Origin: Homarus americanus
Lineage: Eukaryota; Arthropoda; Malacostraca; Decapoda; Nephropidae
DNA: 64,000 nt
Direction of reading: 5' to 3'
NCBI RefSeq assembly: GCF_018991925.1
Contig: NW_024756966.1
Coordinates: forward strand, 186,001-250,000
In this document: positions 21,951 through 34,309 of the stretch, piece after piece
Numbering within the stretch: the stretch's first letter is position 1
Layout: each line of letters starts with the position of its first letter
Made by a program: the position numbers and the translations under genes
Notes under the pieces: generated by a model
The model's database searches: none
The model's input: only the letters and a program-made list of their open reading frames with translations
What the model was told of the DNA's origin: nothing

Positions 21951-22480
21951 ACACGTCAAGGTAACTCAGCATTTTACCCGTGTTCTCTACCACCGTGGGT
22001 CTTGTTGTTGTTGTTAGAACCAGGAAAAGTTGTCTAGTCACACCAGTCAGAGGGAAGAGAGACAGTTCGGTGTATTTTGTGGCGAACATGTGTGTTGGGG
22101 GAGGGGGAGAGGGGGTGAGTGGGAGGAGGAGGGGTGGGGTCAGAGAGGGGGAGAAGGGTGGGGGGTGTATCTCCTAAATTCCCTGATACAGCTGTGGGTT
22201 TTGTCAGTCTTTTTATTAGTTTTAAAGAAGTTAGCTCCCGGTGTTATGTACTGCATGCATGTCTTGATCATGCCTGTGTTTGTTTATTTGTCTCTGAGTG
22301 CGTGTGTTTGTGTTTGTAAGTGTAAGTATTAGTCAGATTGCACGGTTGGGTATAAGGTATGTGTGTTGGCGTGGTTGTGTATGTACAGCTTGGCACGCGT
22401 AAGGAATAGAACCGACCAGGTGTAAGTTTAGGGAAGAATTTTGATCTTTTGGAAGATGATATGAAGGTGGTAACTCGTGT

Positions 22481-22543
22481 CACACCACACCACACCACAC
22501 CACACCACACCACACCACACCACACCACACACACCACACCACA

Positions 22544-22598
<55 letters not shown>
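22481..22598. repeat. (CCACA)n pentamer array followed by (CA)n
   Basis: CACAC/CACC pentanucleotide repeats at 22481-22548 pass into a pure CA run to 22598. The two probably arose from each other by slippage. Confidence 0.95.
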
Positions 22599-22599
<1 letters not shown>

Positions 22600-24757
22600 C
22601 TGCTTGACGCTTCTGGCTACACTAGCACAGATAACCAATAAGTATCAGTTCTCACATTTAGCAGAAGCCGCTCTAACGGAAGACGAAGGAAAAAAACACA
22701 CACCAGAAGTCAAGTCGAATGTGTATTACTGACATTATATTGGGAGGTGAAGATAAGTATAATATTGTATTGGTGAAGTTTGCGATACTGGCAGTTCTTC
22801 TCTTGGTCACACTGACGGCTCTGTGCTCTACCTACCCTCCTGGCTACTTTGTCATCAGTTCCTGTTATAGAGCCTTTTGATACATTCTTGTGAGGAGGAC
22901 CTGGGAGTCAGTCGTTGTGGAGTATATAGGTGTTTTAGTTATATAGTTCCTAATACGTTGATCTCTACATTGATGGATAAATAATTTTTATTCAGGGTTG
23001 TTGATGTTTTGTTGTGATTTTTTGTTTTAGTACATGTTAGATGTTTTTGACGGTAGTTATGAAGACACCTCGTAATTAAGTCTCGTGTGTCAGGATATCA
23101 AATGTTATTTTCTTCTTTTCATTGCAATTTTATTACTTTATTTTTTATTTCCTATTATTTGACACAAATTTTTATTATGGAATGTATTACCTCCGCCTTG
23201 ATGCATAATATATTTTTTCATATATATTTTGTAAATTCTCTGTCGGCGTAGTTGTTATGCTGATGGCATAGTGGCCCGCATACCTGCATCAACATCATAC
23301 CTGTGTAGGAACCATTAGGAGTCATGGAGACGGGTGACTGATGGAAGAACACCGTCCGTAGTTACCACCTGTACTGTCTCAATGTTTGTCTCATCAGGTG
23401 AAGCGCGTGTTATACATAGATTCCTACACGATGAATAAAATAGCGGATTTTGTACTTTTTATTACAGTTTACTCTATAATGCTATCGAATGGACCGAGGC
23501 GAAATTTGGTTAAAAAGCCGTAGTTAAAACCTGTTACTTTATAGACCTAAAAGTAAAAACTACATTAGGTTGAGACATCAGGTCGTGTCTATACCAGTCA
23601 GATCTTCATCAAGATTAATAATGGTAGCAGTGAGATTGAAACAACGTATCGGCTCAGAAAGTGGCGTTATTTGTAATCAACTTTTCCATAAATAGCTCCT
23701 TCGCAGTGCCATGGTTCGCCCACTCGATTAAACCAATGATGGATGCGGGAAGACGAACAAGAATCCAGTCTCACGTTCTCTGTGTTAAATAGCTGGGTGG
23801 TAGAGCGAGGGCGGCCAGGGAGAAAAAAAATCAATAAATACAACTCGTTGGGGCAGCTTGTTCTGGTACCTTATGAAGCAGGTCAACAGAACGAAAGATA
23901 GAAAAAAAAAGTTGTTTGGCAGATTTCCGATGCAGTGTCACAGGTACTCAAGTGGTCGCTGGTAGCTTGACAAATCATCGCGGATACCAAGTGGAGGTCA
24001 GGCTTGAGAAGAAAGGAATCCACCAGCTCGTCCTCACGCACCATTCATCAAGGTCTGAGCACTCGAAGCCGACGCACCTGTTGGGGGGAAAAAATCTACA
24101 TATCCCCTCCTGACCCTTTGAATAGGATTTTTATGAGTGGCTATAATGTCTGAGGGTAATTACTGATGCATGAGGGAGTACGGATGTTAGTCTTTTACGA
24201 CCTTGTTTGCGGGAGTTATTACCTGTACACTGCTTTAGTTTTGGGTGTACACTGACTGACTGTCTCACCGCACGTGTGACTCACTACTCAGGCACACATA
24301 GCATTAAATATAGAAGAATGGCGTTATGGCCACAAGCCACTCCTCAGTACCAACCTGCCTCGCTCTGTCGCTCCTAGTGGCGTCGAGGCTCATTTGTCTT
24401 GATAAATAATAATCTCATTATCCTACAGTGTTATTTTAGCCATAAAGGTATCCTGTAGTGTTGGCTCTTACAGCTTTATGAGTGTACCTTGTGGTATTAT
24501 GTTGCTAAAGTCAAATCTGCCGACACTAATGGAAACTGTTCAAATAAGGTACGTTGAATATCACATGATTGGCATTAACTCTCCAAGTGTAAATACCTCT
24601 GGCGTGTGGCTTGTAATATTCAATGTGTTACCTCTGCATGGGTCGTGATTACGGCTCTTTTAAGAATTACGACACCGTGAACATTCACCAATGCACATTA
24701 TTATTGGAGTTTCCAAATACTTGTTTTAAGAAGCAGTGTGACTGACTGTACCTTTGG

Positions 24758-24760
<3 letters not shown>
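22600..24760. other. Unique sequence, one unassigned open frame
   Basis: No gene is assigned. A non-repetitive frame at 23916-24113 on the + strand (DFRCSVTGTQVVAGS, later YQVEVRLEKKG) is open for 65 codons from a TTG and has even base composition. It has no good splice sites and no recognised domain. The sequence around it (23700-24100) has the texture of a conserved non-coding block. Confidence 0.45.

Positions 24761-24836
<76 letters not shown>
24761..24836. repeat. (TA)n microsatellite
   Basis: About 38 TA units. Confidence 0.98.
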
Positions 24837-24839
<3 letters not shown>

Positions 24840-24842
<3 letters not shown>

Positions 24843-25830
24843 AAATACACAAGTACGTATAGTGTACGTCTCTACGACATCGTCATGTTACACCTTCACA
24901 TTCATTCCTTAAAATAGTAAAATTTTTACTGGAAATTTGTCCCTGGTGTGTTGACCCGTTGAGTTAATTATTAATGGCCCACCGCATATCTCGGAGTCGT
25001 TAAGCTATTACATTATATCTGTACATCATACCGGTCAGGGGGACAATTTTTCCCTCTGTAAATTATTTAGAATTAGAAAGACGGAGATACTGTGTATTGT
25101 TGTGTGTGGCGCCACGATCAACGAAGAGATAATTGAAAATGTTAGACAAGCATCACTCGTTGGCTCATTAAATGTAGTTATATCTCACTCAAAAGTGGAT
25201 CTGTGAATACAACATACATTAACTCTGTGTTCAGCTAAATCACTGAAAAAATATAAAATAAAACAAGCTAGAATATGAAGGAAAAATTATAAAAAAGATA
25301 GAATTTAAAATGTATCCAACAGCCTCAACATGGAGATGGGTTAACTACGGGTAAAGGCACCAACACAGACCTATTGCTAATCTAATACACTGAATAATAT
25401 TTCTGTGACCTTGACGACTGGTAGACTACTGTGTGAGGGGGCTCTTATGTTATGAGATGTGGATGTGGGATGAAAAATAACACAAAATATCAATATAATG
25501 ACGTTTGTGGTATTCATGCACTTACAGTTAACTTCTTAAAACACATAAAAAGACGACATCCAGGTCTTCTTCTTGTAATTAGTGGATGTTTTGAAGTATC
25601 TGTAAGTTCTAGTTTATAACACCGAGAGTCGTCGTAAATATCTGTTATCGCTTGAGGTGAAAGATGAACCAGACGGGTGTGGGAAATGTGGTGAATATAA
25701 ATAAACCTCAGGTGCTGATGTGTTAAGTGTTGTGCCATTGGTATTTTGCTTTCTTGTCGTTGTACACTTTTATTATTATTGTTGTTATTAGTTTTGTTAT
25801 TGTTATCAAGGACTTTTGAGACATCTCGCA
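24840..25830. other. Unique AT-rich sequence, no gene
   Basis: Nothing coding is seen. It contains a short ATT/GTT block at 25771-25806. Confidence 0.6.

Positions 25831-25835
<5 letters not shown>

Positions 25836-25890
<55 letters not shown>
25836..25890. repeat. (AC)n microsatellite
   Basis: About 27 AC units. Confidence 0.97.
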
Positions 25891-25895
<5 letters not shown>

Positions 25896-26032
25896 ACATA
25901 TCTTATAGTCACAAAAACCAGCAAGACACATCTATAGGGTCTCTGGTGGGACGCTCCCGCTCTCTGGTGCATCCTAAACACTGTAGTACCTGGACACGTG
26001 AGACCTAATTAACATATCTCCTCGTCGCTTAC

Positions 26033-26079
26033 CTGTACTGCTCCGGTGTGTGTGTGTGTGTGTGTGAAGTTGCCTCTTC
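26033..26079 (-). other. Candidate 47-nt exon enclosing a (CA)n repeat
   Basis: On the minus strand ATTATTTTTTTACAG (AG pairing with 26080-26081) precedes GAAGAGGCAACTTCACAC..., and the segment ends GCAGTACAG before donor GTAAGC (rc of 26027-26032). Acceptor and donor are both near consensus. The middle is a (CA) run, so all translations are Thr-His-rich. If real, repeat-length changes would alter the exon. A non-coding RNA exon or chance pairing is equally possible. Confidence 0.25.
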
Positions 26080-26166
26080 CTGTAAAAAAATAATTAATGG
26101 ATCAAGGGATTAACATTTGTGCGGTGACAGTATGTTATTGTGCTGTACATATTGATTGAATGAAAC

Positions 26167-26169
<3 letters not shown>

Positions 26170-26261
<92 letters not shown>

Positions 26262-26312
26262 CATGTGTGTGTGTGTGTGTGTGTGTGCGTGCGTGCGTGC
26301 ATGTGTGTGTGT
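26170..26312. repeat. (GT)n with GC interruptions
   Basis: A 143-bp GT tract. It is pure to about 26257, then interrupted by GCGTGCATGT. Confidence 0.98.
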
Positions 26313-26514
26313 GAACTCTCTGCTTTCTTCTCTCTCTCGTTTATCAGTTGAGTTACTTAAAACCCCGCAATAGCCAGCATCGAGTAGTGAAGGTTTATCG
26401 TCGTGGTCCTCGGATTACCTCTGTGCATTTTGAAGATGTTTGCTGGACATTCGACTTTTTGTTTGTGTAATAAATAGTTCTTCGGTGTAGAGAGTTTTGA
26501 CTTGTATATGGCCA

Positions 26515-26551
26515 GAGAGAGAGAGAGAGAGAGAGTCGTAACTAATGAAGA

Positions 26552-26596
<45 letters not shown>
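26515..26596. repeat. (GA)n and (GT)n
   Basis: GA lies at 26515-26536 and GT at 26553-26596. A short GTGTGTGTGCGCGCGC follows at 26633-26649. Confidence 0.95.
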
Positions 26597-26597
<1 letters not shown>

Positions 26598-26724
26598 TAT
26601 TAAACAGCTTTATGAGGATTTGTCTACGGAGAGTGTGTGTGCGCGCGCCAGCTTTGATTTACGCTTATTTACAGTTGTCTTGTAAATTGTTTGCCTCGTA
26701 AAATAGAACGTCTTGTCATTTACC

Positions 26725-26727
<3 letters not shown>

Positions 26728-26779
<52 letters not shown>

Positions 26780-26780
26780 G
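26728..26780. repeat. (ATT)n microsatellite
   Basis: About 17 ATT units. Confidence 0.97.
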
Positions 26781-26886
26781 GAGTCGTAAAAGTAATTGGG
26801 TAATTTTGTTTATGGTTTATTGATGTTCTTGTTTATAGTTGATAATGAGTGACAGTTGGTGAGGGGATTGGTTTATGGGATGGGAG

Positions 26887-26950
26887 GGTTAGGTTAGGTT
26901 AGATTAGCGTTAGGGTGGTTAATCTTTAGGTGAAATAAGCTGGAACTGAG
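26887..26950. mobile_element. Foldback family, half copy (copy 2)
   Basis: TTAGGTTAGGTTAGATTAGC is followed by GTTAGGGTGGTTAATCTTTA and GGTGAAATAAGCTGG. This matches the right arm at 5233-5285. The left arm is absent. It shows that the motif is a dispersed repeat. Confidence 0.6.
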
Positions 26951-29740
26951 GAATATTTTTCTTTAAGGCAAATTGGGAAATATTTCTCTAAAGCAAATTG
27001 GGTATTTTGATCTCTTAGGTTGAATCTCTCTTTTAAGACGAAGTTGGGAAATTTTTATCTCTTAAGGTATATTATTAGACGGTATAATTGTTTGAGGAAG
27101 ATAAAGGAGAAACATGCTATTGATAAGAGGAATATTTTATTGTACTGAAACATCACAGCCAGATAAAGATTTAGAGAAATATATTTACCACGACGAGAAG
27201 AGGGAGGCGAGGGGAGGGGAAGGGAGAGGGGGAGGAGGGGAAGGGAGAGGGGGAGGAGGGAAAGGGAGGCGGAGGGAAATGGTTGACACTAGGGAATCGG
27301 AAACTAGTATGACTTAACTCAGGGAAAAAAAAATATAATGCACTGTAAGGGAAACTTTTTTTTTTGTAACGGGGGGAAAATATGGCCGTTGAGAAGGAAA
27401 TATTATGTTATAGGAAGACACATGTACAACAAAAGAAGGACAACTTTATAAGCATAATTAATCCCTTGAAGATATTATAAAAAGTTCCTGTAATATGTAT
27501 TGTTGTGGTAGTGGGAGGAAAGACTCATAGGATATCTAGGTAAAATAGTTTAAGTAAGAGAATAGTGTAAGAGCCTCACGATAGTGTTAATAGAATGAAG
27601 AATATATATATCTGTCCGTGTGATAGTAAGTAGTAATAATAACTTCAGTTTAAGCGAAAATATCACCAGCTCGAGGCGACGATAAGAAAAGTCAAACGTA
27701 TTTATTGGAGGTAATGATACAGGCGATGGCGGTAAAAAAAGACCAGTAACACAGAGTCAATTTTTAACGCTCATAAAATTAAATGTCGAAAAAATATAAG
27801 AAGATCTAAAGCGTTAATTATTCTTCACTGTATAAAAAGAACACTGTGGTAAATCAAATGAAAATATCAATGCAAAGAATATTAATAGTAATGATAATAA
27901 AGTTAATAATATAAACCGGGTGGACAAAGGAAGACGTCAACACAAGTCTTAGTAAAGAATAAAACAACGAGAGACAATTGAACGTCTTTCATCTATCCTT
28001 CATTTTGTTGACAGTCAGTAGGTGTGTCCACCCTCCTGGGGACCCAAAAGGATGTTAACCAGTAATTTATGGGTTATTATGCAGGTGAGTCATTAGTTCT
28101 GTGTTCAGGGTAGTCAGGGCAAGCTTGTCCATTGAATTATAATCTAGTCGACATAGATAAATAATTCATGATATTAAATTCACATGTGTAATTAAACACA
28201 TTGTTTTCATTAAGAATGGCGACGTAATTTTGATAATTATCGGGGCGATAATTTGAGTATGAATGTCAAAGGTAGAGAAGCGACCCGTCATTTAGACAAA
28301 AGACAGCAGCAACAATAGTAGAGTTAGTGAGGATGAAGGACACACGTGCGTCGGCAGCAGGTGGCAGAAGGTGGCGGCAGACAGCCACGCATGTGAGGTT
28401 GTTTGATGGCCATCAGTGGAGGGTGTGTGCGTGTCGTGGCTCAGCGGGGGTTCACATACACGGCACTCAGGCGACAATGAGCCCCAACCGGCGAGATAAC
28501 CTTAATGAGTGAACAAGAGGAGTGAGTGCAGTGTAGCGAGGTCAAGAGTGGTCACCATCTGCTTATCTTGGGGACACTAACGAAGTCAGGATGTCGGGGT
28601 CGATAAAAACACTCTTGCTGGGCAGCGTACCTGTCCCTGATTGGCTGGATGCGAGATCGGAGACCTGGTCCTCTTGAAACAAGGGACCAATCAACGCACG
28701 TTTTAAAGGTGACCACTTATCTCATTAGCATTTGATTATCCAGAGGTAAAAAGGCGTCGAATTTCAGTTTTCCATCACCTTCATGTTCTCCTTAATGTCA
28801 CACTTCATGATTTACCTTAACGATAAACCAATAGTTAAAAGTAAATTGTTTGTATGAAAATAAGATTGGAAATTCCTGGATATTAGTTGGAATTATCATC
28901 ACGTGGTAATGGGAGGCTGGTCGTATGCTTAGTATGTACATCGTAACTCTGGCAGCAGCGGCCATGTCATCAGCCATCCGGTTAGTTCATCAGATGGGGA
29001 ATGTTGGCCATTGTCTTGTGGCGGAGATCCTGCGATAGCAATTTTGTCATTTGTCAGAGACCGGTTATTAGTGCAACTTTTTGTACGTGGAGGCTTGATC
29101 GTTGCCACATGTCGCATATCTCTTACCATTTATACCCTATTATCCTATTACCCATTAACAAGCTCGGAACATCTACCCACATTTTATGAGGGATCTTGAT
29201 AAATTAGGAAGTATTTGAGAGGAATCCTTTTGTGAAGCACATGATGGTTGGGCGAGTTTGTGTGTACGTCCCCCCCCCCCCCCACACACACACACCATCG
29301 CTCACTCACGCGGCTGTCCAAGTCTTCCTTCATCAGTGACTATGCAATAATGATTATGGTAATTGTATAATGAGCTCTCTCATCCCTCTGTCGCATATTT
29401 GACGTCCGCTTGAGTCATGCATTTTTCATCGTGCCATAAAAGCTGGAACAATGAAATTCGGATTATACAGCAGAAGCCGGAGCTTATGGATGGAACACGC
29501 CGCCCACTGACGATATCTCCACTACCTCCACCACCACCACCACCACCACAGTGTCTTGACCTCTCCTCACAACACTGGCAGACATTAATGTTACTTCACC
29601 CAGGCACTCTTCTTTTATGGAAGACCAGAGGAGTTAACTTTGTATTTTCTGGACTCCCCTTTTATGTTAAGTGGCCCCTTATGTTGTGTATTATGAAGAC
29701 ACTAAAGAACAGTTTTAGAGTTTGTTAGTTTTTATTACCA
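26951..29740. other. Unique AT-rich sequence, no supported gene
   Basis: This contains a GGGAGAGGGGGAGGAGGGGAA repeat at 27215-27275. At 28331-28512 there is a GC-richer stretch open for about 60 codons on the + strand (MKDTRASAAGGRRWRQ...) without convincing splice sites. CCAAT-like and ATTAGCATTTGATTATCC sites cluster at 28640-28740. A short (CCA)n lies near 29527-29549. Confidence 0.5.
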
Positions 29741-29932
<192 letters not shown>

Positions 29933-30129
29933 CTTATATCGTTGTTCCTTCCAAAAGCCGAACCTTGAGAGTCATTTTTACAACATAAAGAGTTTTATTT
30001 ATGTACCAATACTCGGTCATTCAAGACGAAATCGATTATTACCTGCGGACACCTGACTGTAACTGATTATTGATGGAGGGAGGCAAGAGGTTGTCGCAGG
30101 TATAAAAGGGGATTGTTCAGTCACCTTCA

Positions 30130-30365
30130 TTTATTTGATTGTCACCATCCTCATCATCATCATTTTCATCATCATTGTCATTGTCACCGTCCTCATCATC
30201 AGTTTCATCATCATTATTATTGTTGTCATCTTTATTGTCGTCATCATTGTTTTCATTCATTTCGGTTTTATTGTCTTTGGTTTCATTATTATTATCGTTG
30301 TCATTATCCACATCAGTTTCATATCATCATTGTTATCATCATCATTCATCATCATCATCACGACT
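30130..30365. repeat. Imperfect (ATC/ATT)n tract
   Basis: Degenerate TCATCATCATTTTCATC-type sequence. All six frames give repeat peptides (His/Ser/Ile or Asp/Asn). Confidence 0.85.
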
Positions 30366-30413
30366 TGTAGATGATGTTAATATCTTAGGCTCGTAATGCA
30401 GTCGGTTGTGTAG

Positions 30414-30443
30414 TTATGTAACCTTTATTGTTAGGTTACATAA
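30414..30443. repeat. 11-bp inverted repeat
   Basis: TTATGTAACCT at 30414-30424 and AGGTTACATAA at 30433-30443 are perfectly complementary around an 8-nt loop. Confidence 0.8.
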
Positions 30444-30488
30444 GGGAATACAAGGCACGTCTGAGGCTGGGAGGCTGAGGGCGTTGAC

Positions 30489-31135
30489 GGGTGAGGGAGA
30501 GGCTGAGGGAGTTGACAGGTGAGGGAGAGAGAGACTGGGAGAGTTAACAGGTGAGGGAGAGCGAGACTGGGAGAGTTGACAGGTGAGGGAGAGAGAGACT
30601 GGGAGTTAACAGGTGAGGGAGAGAGAGACTGGGAGAGTTAACAGGTGAGGGAGAGAGAGACTGGGAGAGTTAACAGGTGAGGAGAGAGAGACTGGGAGAG
30701 TTAACAGGTGAGGGAGAGAGACTGGGAGAGTTAACAGGTGAGGGAGAGACTGGGAGAGCACAGGTGAGGAGAGAGAGACTGGGAGAGTTAACAGGTGAGA
30801 GAGAGACTGGGAGATTAACAGGTGAGGAGAGAGAGACTGGGAGAGTTAACAGTGAGGGAGAGAGAGACTGGGAGAGTTAACAGGTGAGGGAGAGAGAGAC
30901 TGGGAGAGTTAACAGGTGAGGGAGAGCGAGACTGGGAGAGTTAACAGGTGAGGGAGAGAGAGACTGGGAGAGTTAACAGGTGAGGGAGAGAGAGACTGGG
31001 AGAGTTAACAGGTGAGGGAGAGAGAGACTGGGAGAGTTAACAGGTGAGGGAGAGAGAGACTGGGAGAGTTAACAGGTGAGGGAGAGAGAGACTGGGAGAG
31101 TTAACAGGTGAGGGAGAGAGAGACTGGGAGAGTAG
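30489..31135. repeat. 32-bp minisatellite, about 20 copies
   Basis: The unit is ACAGGTGAGGGAGAGAGAG plus ACTGGGAGAGTTA, with small indels between copies. Each unit holds an E-box-like CAGGTG that is also a CAG/GTGAGG donor-like string. Copies from 30870 to 31120 are the most uniform. Confidence 0.97.
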
Positions 31136-31139
31136 ATTC

Positions 31140-31730
31140 AGGTAAGAGCGACTCTAAAATTGTTATTGACTGTTATTGTAGTTATTGACTAAACTATTAA
31201 TTGGTGTTATTTACTGAACTGCTATTGACTGAACTATAGAACAAAAAACTACAATTACAGCAACATGACCAGTGACTTCGTAAGATATAATTTTTATGTA
31301 TTTTTATTTGTTTACCTGTTTCTTTATTTCTCTTGTTATATCGAAATGGTTAGATTAGGTTATGTTACGTTAGGTTAAGTATCAATACATTTCAGGTCCA
31401 TTTGTATTAACGTGTACCTGTACCCAGTATCAGCCATCAATATCGACGGGCATTATATACGTTTCTGGGCCATTATGACTAATTATATATGGATTATATA
31501 TTATTGTTGTATAATGACCACCGGAAGCCATATTACATTGGATGGTTAATAGTTGAGAAAAATAGTCCGCGGTGATATTGATTTTTTGTTCTGTATTATG
31601 ACAAAAATTATAATGGGATAAATTTAATAGACTCGCATTGATATGTTGGATGAATAGAGGGTTGTGAGTTATGTATGGTGGTGGATGTGAGGTGCGTTTA
31701 TTGGCTCTCATGTATACTGTATATGTATAT
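31140..31730. other. Unique AT-rich sequence
   Basis: No gene is seen. There is a degenerate TTAGGTTA stretch near 31352-31378. A GTAAGA donor-like site directly follows the minisatellite at 31140. Confidence 0.6.
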
Positions 31731-31860
31731 TTATTATTGTTATTGTTGTTATTATTATTGTTATTGTTGTTATTATTATTTTTGTTATTTTTATTATAAT
31801 TATTTTATTATTATTTTTATATTATTTTTTATATTGTTGTCATTATTTTTACTTATTTTT
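31728..31860. repeat. Imperfect (ATT/GTT)n
   Basis: ATT and GTT triplets decaying into T-rich sequence. Confidence 0.9.
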
Positions 31861-32407
31861 TCGATGCTAGCAGGTGACTCATGCGACGAAAATGTCAAAA
31901 TATAAAAATAGGAGAAAAATAATGGCTTAAGGTACGGAATTGACATCTAAAGGACAGAGACGCCCACGACAGTTAGACAGACAGACAGACAGGTGAGGGA
32001 AAATAAACAAACAAGTGAGTGTTGATTCAGGTTGAGGAAAAACTGTCCAGGGTTGTTTAATGAGATGCATCAGGAGGAGTGCATGTTTAGTGCATGAGAT
32101 TTGTATCGTGGGAGGGAGTGACGTGGGAGGTAGGTAGGGGGAGAGGTAGGAAGGGGGAGAGGTAGGAAGGGGGAGGGTGGGTGTGCATTGTGTCTGGTGC
32201 AAGCATGGTTCCTCCTTAATGGAATTCGATCCTTTTGAACAATGGAGAGGAGGCTAATGTAAGGTGATTTGGCATTATCTGTGTGGAGGCTTGAAGAGAA
32301 AGTGATGCATTCAGGAAGCGTATATACTGTACTCGACTTATTCTTTATCTTCGCTACACAACACCGCCGTGGGAGGTCGCTTAGGTGTGTGTGTGGGTTG
32401 GGTGGGT

Positions 32408-32408
<1 letters not shown>

Positions 32409-32441
<33 letters not shown>
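32409..32441. repeat. (GA)n microsatellite
   Basis: About 16 GA units. Confidence 0.96.
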
Positions 32442-32445
<4 letters not shown>

Positions 32446-32464
32446 TCATTTGTGTAGAAATTGC

Positions 32465-32700
32465 GTAAAAAGAAGCGTTCGTCCCTGCAGGAGTTCGGTC
32501 ATAGATGCGTATAATACGAATGCGTTGACGTAAGCAGCGTTCATCTTCACAGGCTCTCCTCCCACGCAAGCGTTCATTCAGAAAGGAACTTAACTCACGA
32601 AAGCGTTCACCTCCGCAGGCGTTCCATAAACAGAGACTTTCATACAACCAGGCGTTCACCTTTAGAAGTAAGCGTTTACTCATGAAGGCGTTCACCCACA
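32465..32700. repeat. Interspersed GCGTTCA motif array (decayed tandem repeat)
   Basis: GCGTTC or close variants occur about nine times (near 32475, 32521, 32538, 32573, 32602, 32619, 32653, 32675, 32689), often as AAGCGTTCACC. The sequence between them is unique and spacing is about 20-45 bp. This is either a very old minisatellite or a spaced binding-site array. Confidence 0.6.
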
Positions 32701-33194
32701 CACCCATTCTGGACACGTCAACTGTCTCTCTTTAGGGACGTCCTGATAACCCCAAGCTGGCAGTCGTAGAAATTAAGCCAGTGGTCTCCAACTGTCCGTC
32801 TCCATAATAATACCTCCGAGGTCCATCTTATGTGTGCAGTAAGCAGATGAGAGATAACGGCTATTAATATTAATGTGAGGCGTCCAAGTTAGCTGAGGAA
32901 GAGGGGAGGGGGGGGCCTTTATACTCTACCTAGTCACCTCTCTCTCACTGATTTTGTCTCTGTATTTTGTTACTACTAGATATTAATTTCCATCGATATT
33001 ATTTACGATTTTGTTGTCTCAAGGATTTTTTCATCGACTTTTGTCAACAGTTTTTTTGTGTCTTGTGTGTTTGTCTACTTGTTTTTGTCATAAAGTCTTG
33101 TTCATTCACAGTCACATAATCCTCACCTTCAGGACACAAGGAGATTATGGACGGCACTGCACTCGACCACCTTCACTTCCCCAAACTGTAAAAT

Positions 33195-33275
33195 TAGGCG
33201 CTGGTGGGTTTTCCGGGCACGAACCAGCGACCTTTAGGTATACCAGGCGAACACTGTATCCACTCGGCCGCCGCA
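33195..33275 (-). mobile_element. tRNA-derived SINE head or tRNA pseudogene
   Basis: On the minus strand, GGCCGAGTGG (A-box-like, 33260-33269) and GGTTCGTGCCC (B-box-like, 33215-33225) are spaced as in a tRNA gene. Between them lies ATACAGTGTTCGCCTGG. The acceptor stem does not close and the anticodon arm is degenerate, so it is not a functional tRNA. Split pol III promoter boxes of this type are the usual head of SINEs. Confidence 0.6.
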
Positions 33276-33389
33276 CACACCCGTTACCGTTACTTATCAC
33301 TTTAATCACACCACAGTTGTTTGTAACCTTCAGTAACTTGTGTTTATTTTTCTCGCTCTCACCTGTCTGATTTAGTGATAGTCTCGGTC

Positions 33390-33435
33390 AGTTTAGTTTA
33401 GGTTAGTTTAGGTTTGGTTAGGTTAGGTTAGGTGC
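33390..33435. repeat. Short TTAGG-like block
   Basis: TTAGTTTAGGTTAG followed by GGTTAGGTTAGGTTAGG. This is interstitial telomere-type sequence. Similar short blocks are at 35023-35040 and 41199-41215. Confidence 0.7.
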
Positions 33436-33478
33436 TGGAACAAAACTTTGATGGGTGTGAGTGGCATACGTACTGCCC

Positions 33479-33528
<50 letters not shown>
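33479..33528. repeat. (GT)n microsatellite
   Basis: 25 GT units. A CT run follows at 33611-33640. Confidence 0.97.
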
Positions 33529-33531
<3 letters not shown>

Positions 33532-33609
33532 GGAACGTTTGACAGGCGGAGCATTTGTCAGGGTGATTGTATATTTGCATCTTGTTGGCTCTCATTCTGG
33601 GTAGGAAAT

Positions 33610-33643
<34 letters not shown>

Positions 33644-33699
33644 ACGAATGTTTACTATTTACGTTTAGATAAATTAGCGTAAGACTAGTAGGCATAATG

Positions 33700-33870
33700 G
33701 GATCCCCCCTCCCCTCCCCTCCCTCATAGGTAATATAAAATGTACAGAGCATAGAAAACGTAGGTGGGGGAGGGGGTGGAGGGAATGGGAGAGGGAGGGG
33801 AAGGGAGCGAGGGGAAGGGAAGGGAGAGGGGAGGAGGGGAAAGGAAGGGAAGGGGGCTAGGAGGGGGTAG
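33700..33870. repeat. CCCCTCC block and GGGAGGGG tract
   Basis: CCCCCTCCCCTCCCCTCCC lies at 33706-33724 and a purine G-rich tract at 33762-33868. This again is a C-to-G strand switch with quadruplex or hairpin potential. Confidence 0.75.
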
Positions 33871-34034
33871 TACCATGAAAATTTGGGTTGACGAGGTTGG
33901 GTGATGAAAGGCGGTAATAAGGGAGGTGTTGAAGGCACGTCTGGGTACGCCGCCATTGATTACCTGTCCACCTAACTTCACATTACTGAAAGACCGTCAA
34001 AAGGAACTTCATGGTGGGGGGAGGGGAGTGCTTG

Positions 34035-34185
34035 TCAAGTAGAGTTAGGAGGGTGCCTGTCAAGTATTAGGCAGCAAAGTGTCTGTCAAGCAGCTAGAAG
34101 AGTCCCTGTCAAGTAGCAAAGAGGGTGCCTGTCAAGTAGCTAGGAGAGTGCCTGTCAAGTAGCTAGGAGATTGGCTGTCAAGAGA
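34035..34185. repeat. ~24-bp tandem repeat, six copies
   Basis: The unit GTGCCTGTCAAGTAGCTAGGA is diverged in the early copies and near-identical at 34127-34165. Confidence 0.85.
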
Positions 34186-34309
34186 ACTTTCGATAGGATT
34201 ATGGCTATCAGGGCAAATGAAGACGTGATTACCTTTCTGGGTAACTTTAGCTGAGCGAATTTGTTAATAAAATTTGAACTAGACAATTTACACTCATTCA
34301 CATAAGGTT

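Noticed and set aside
28331..28512. ATG-initiated 60-codon frame in GC-richer DNA
   Set aside because: There is no splice evidence, no recognised domain, and codon use is not distinct from the surroundings.
33011..33370. 119-codon + strand frame
   Set aside because: It runs across the minus-strand tRNA-derived relic and has Leu/Phe/Cys/Ser-rich low-complexity ends.
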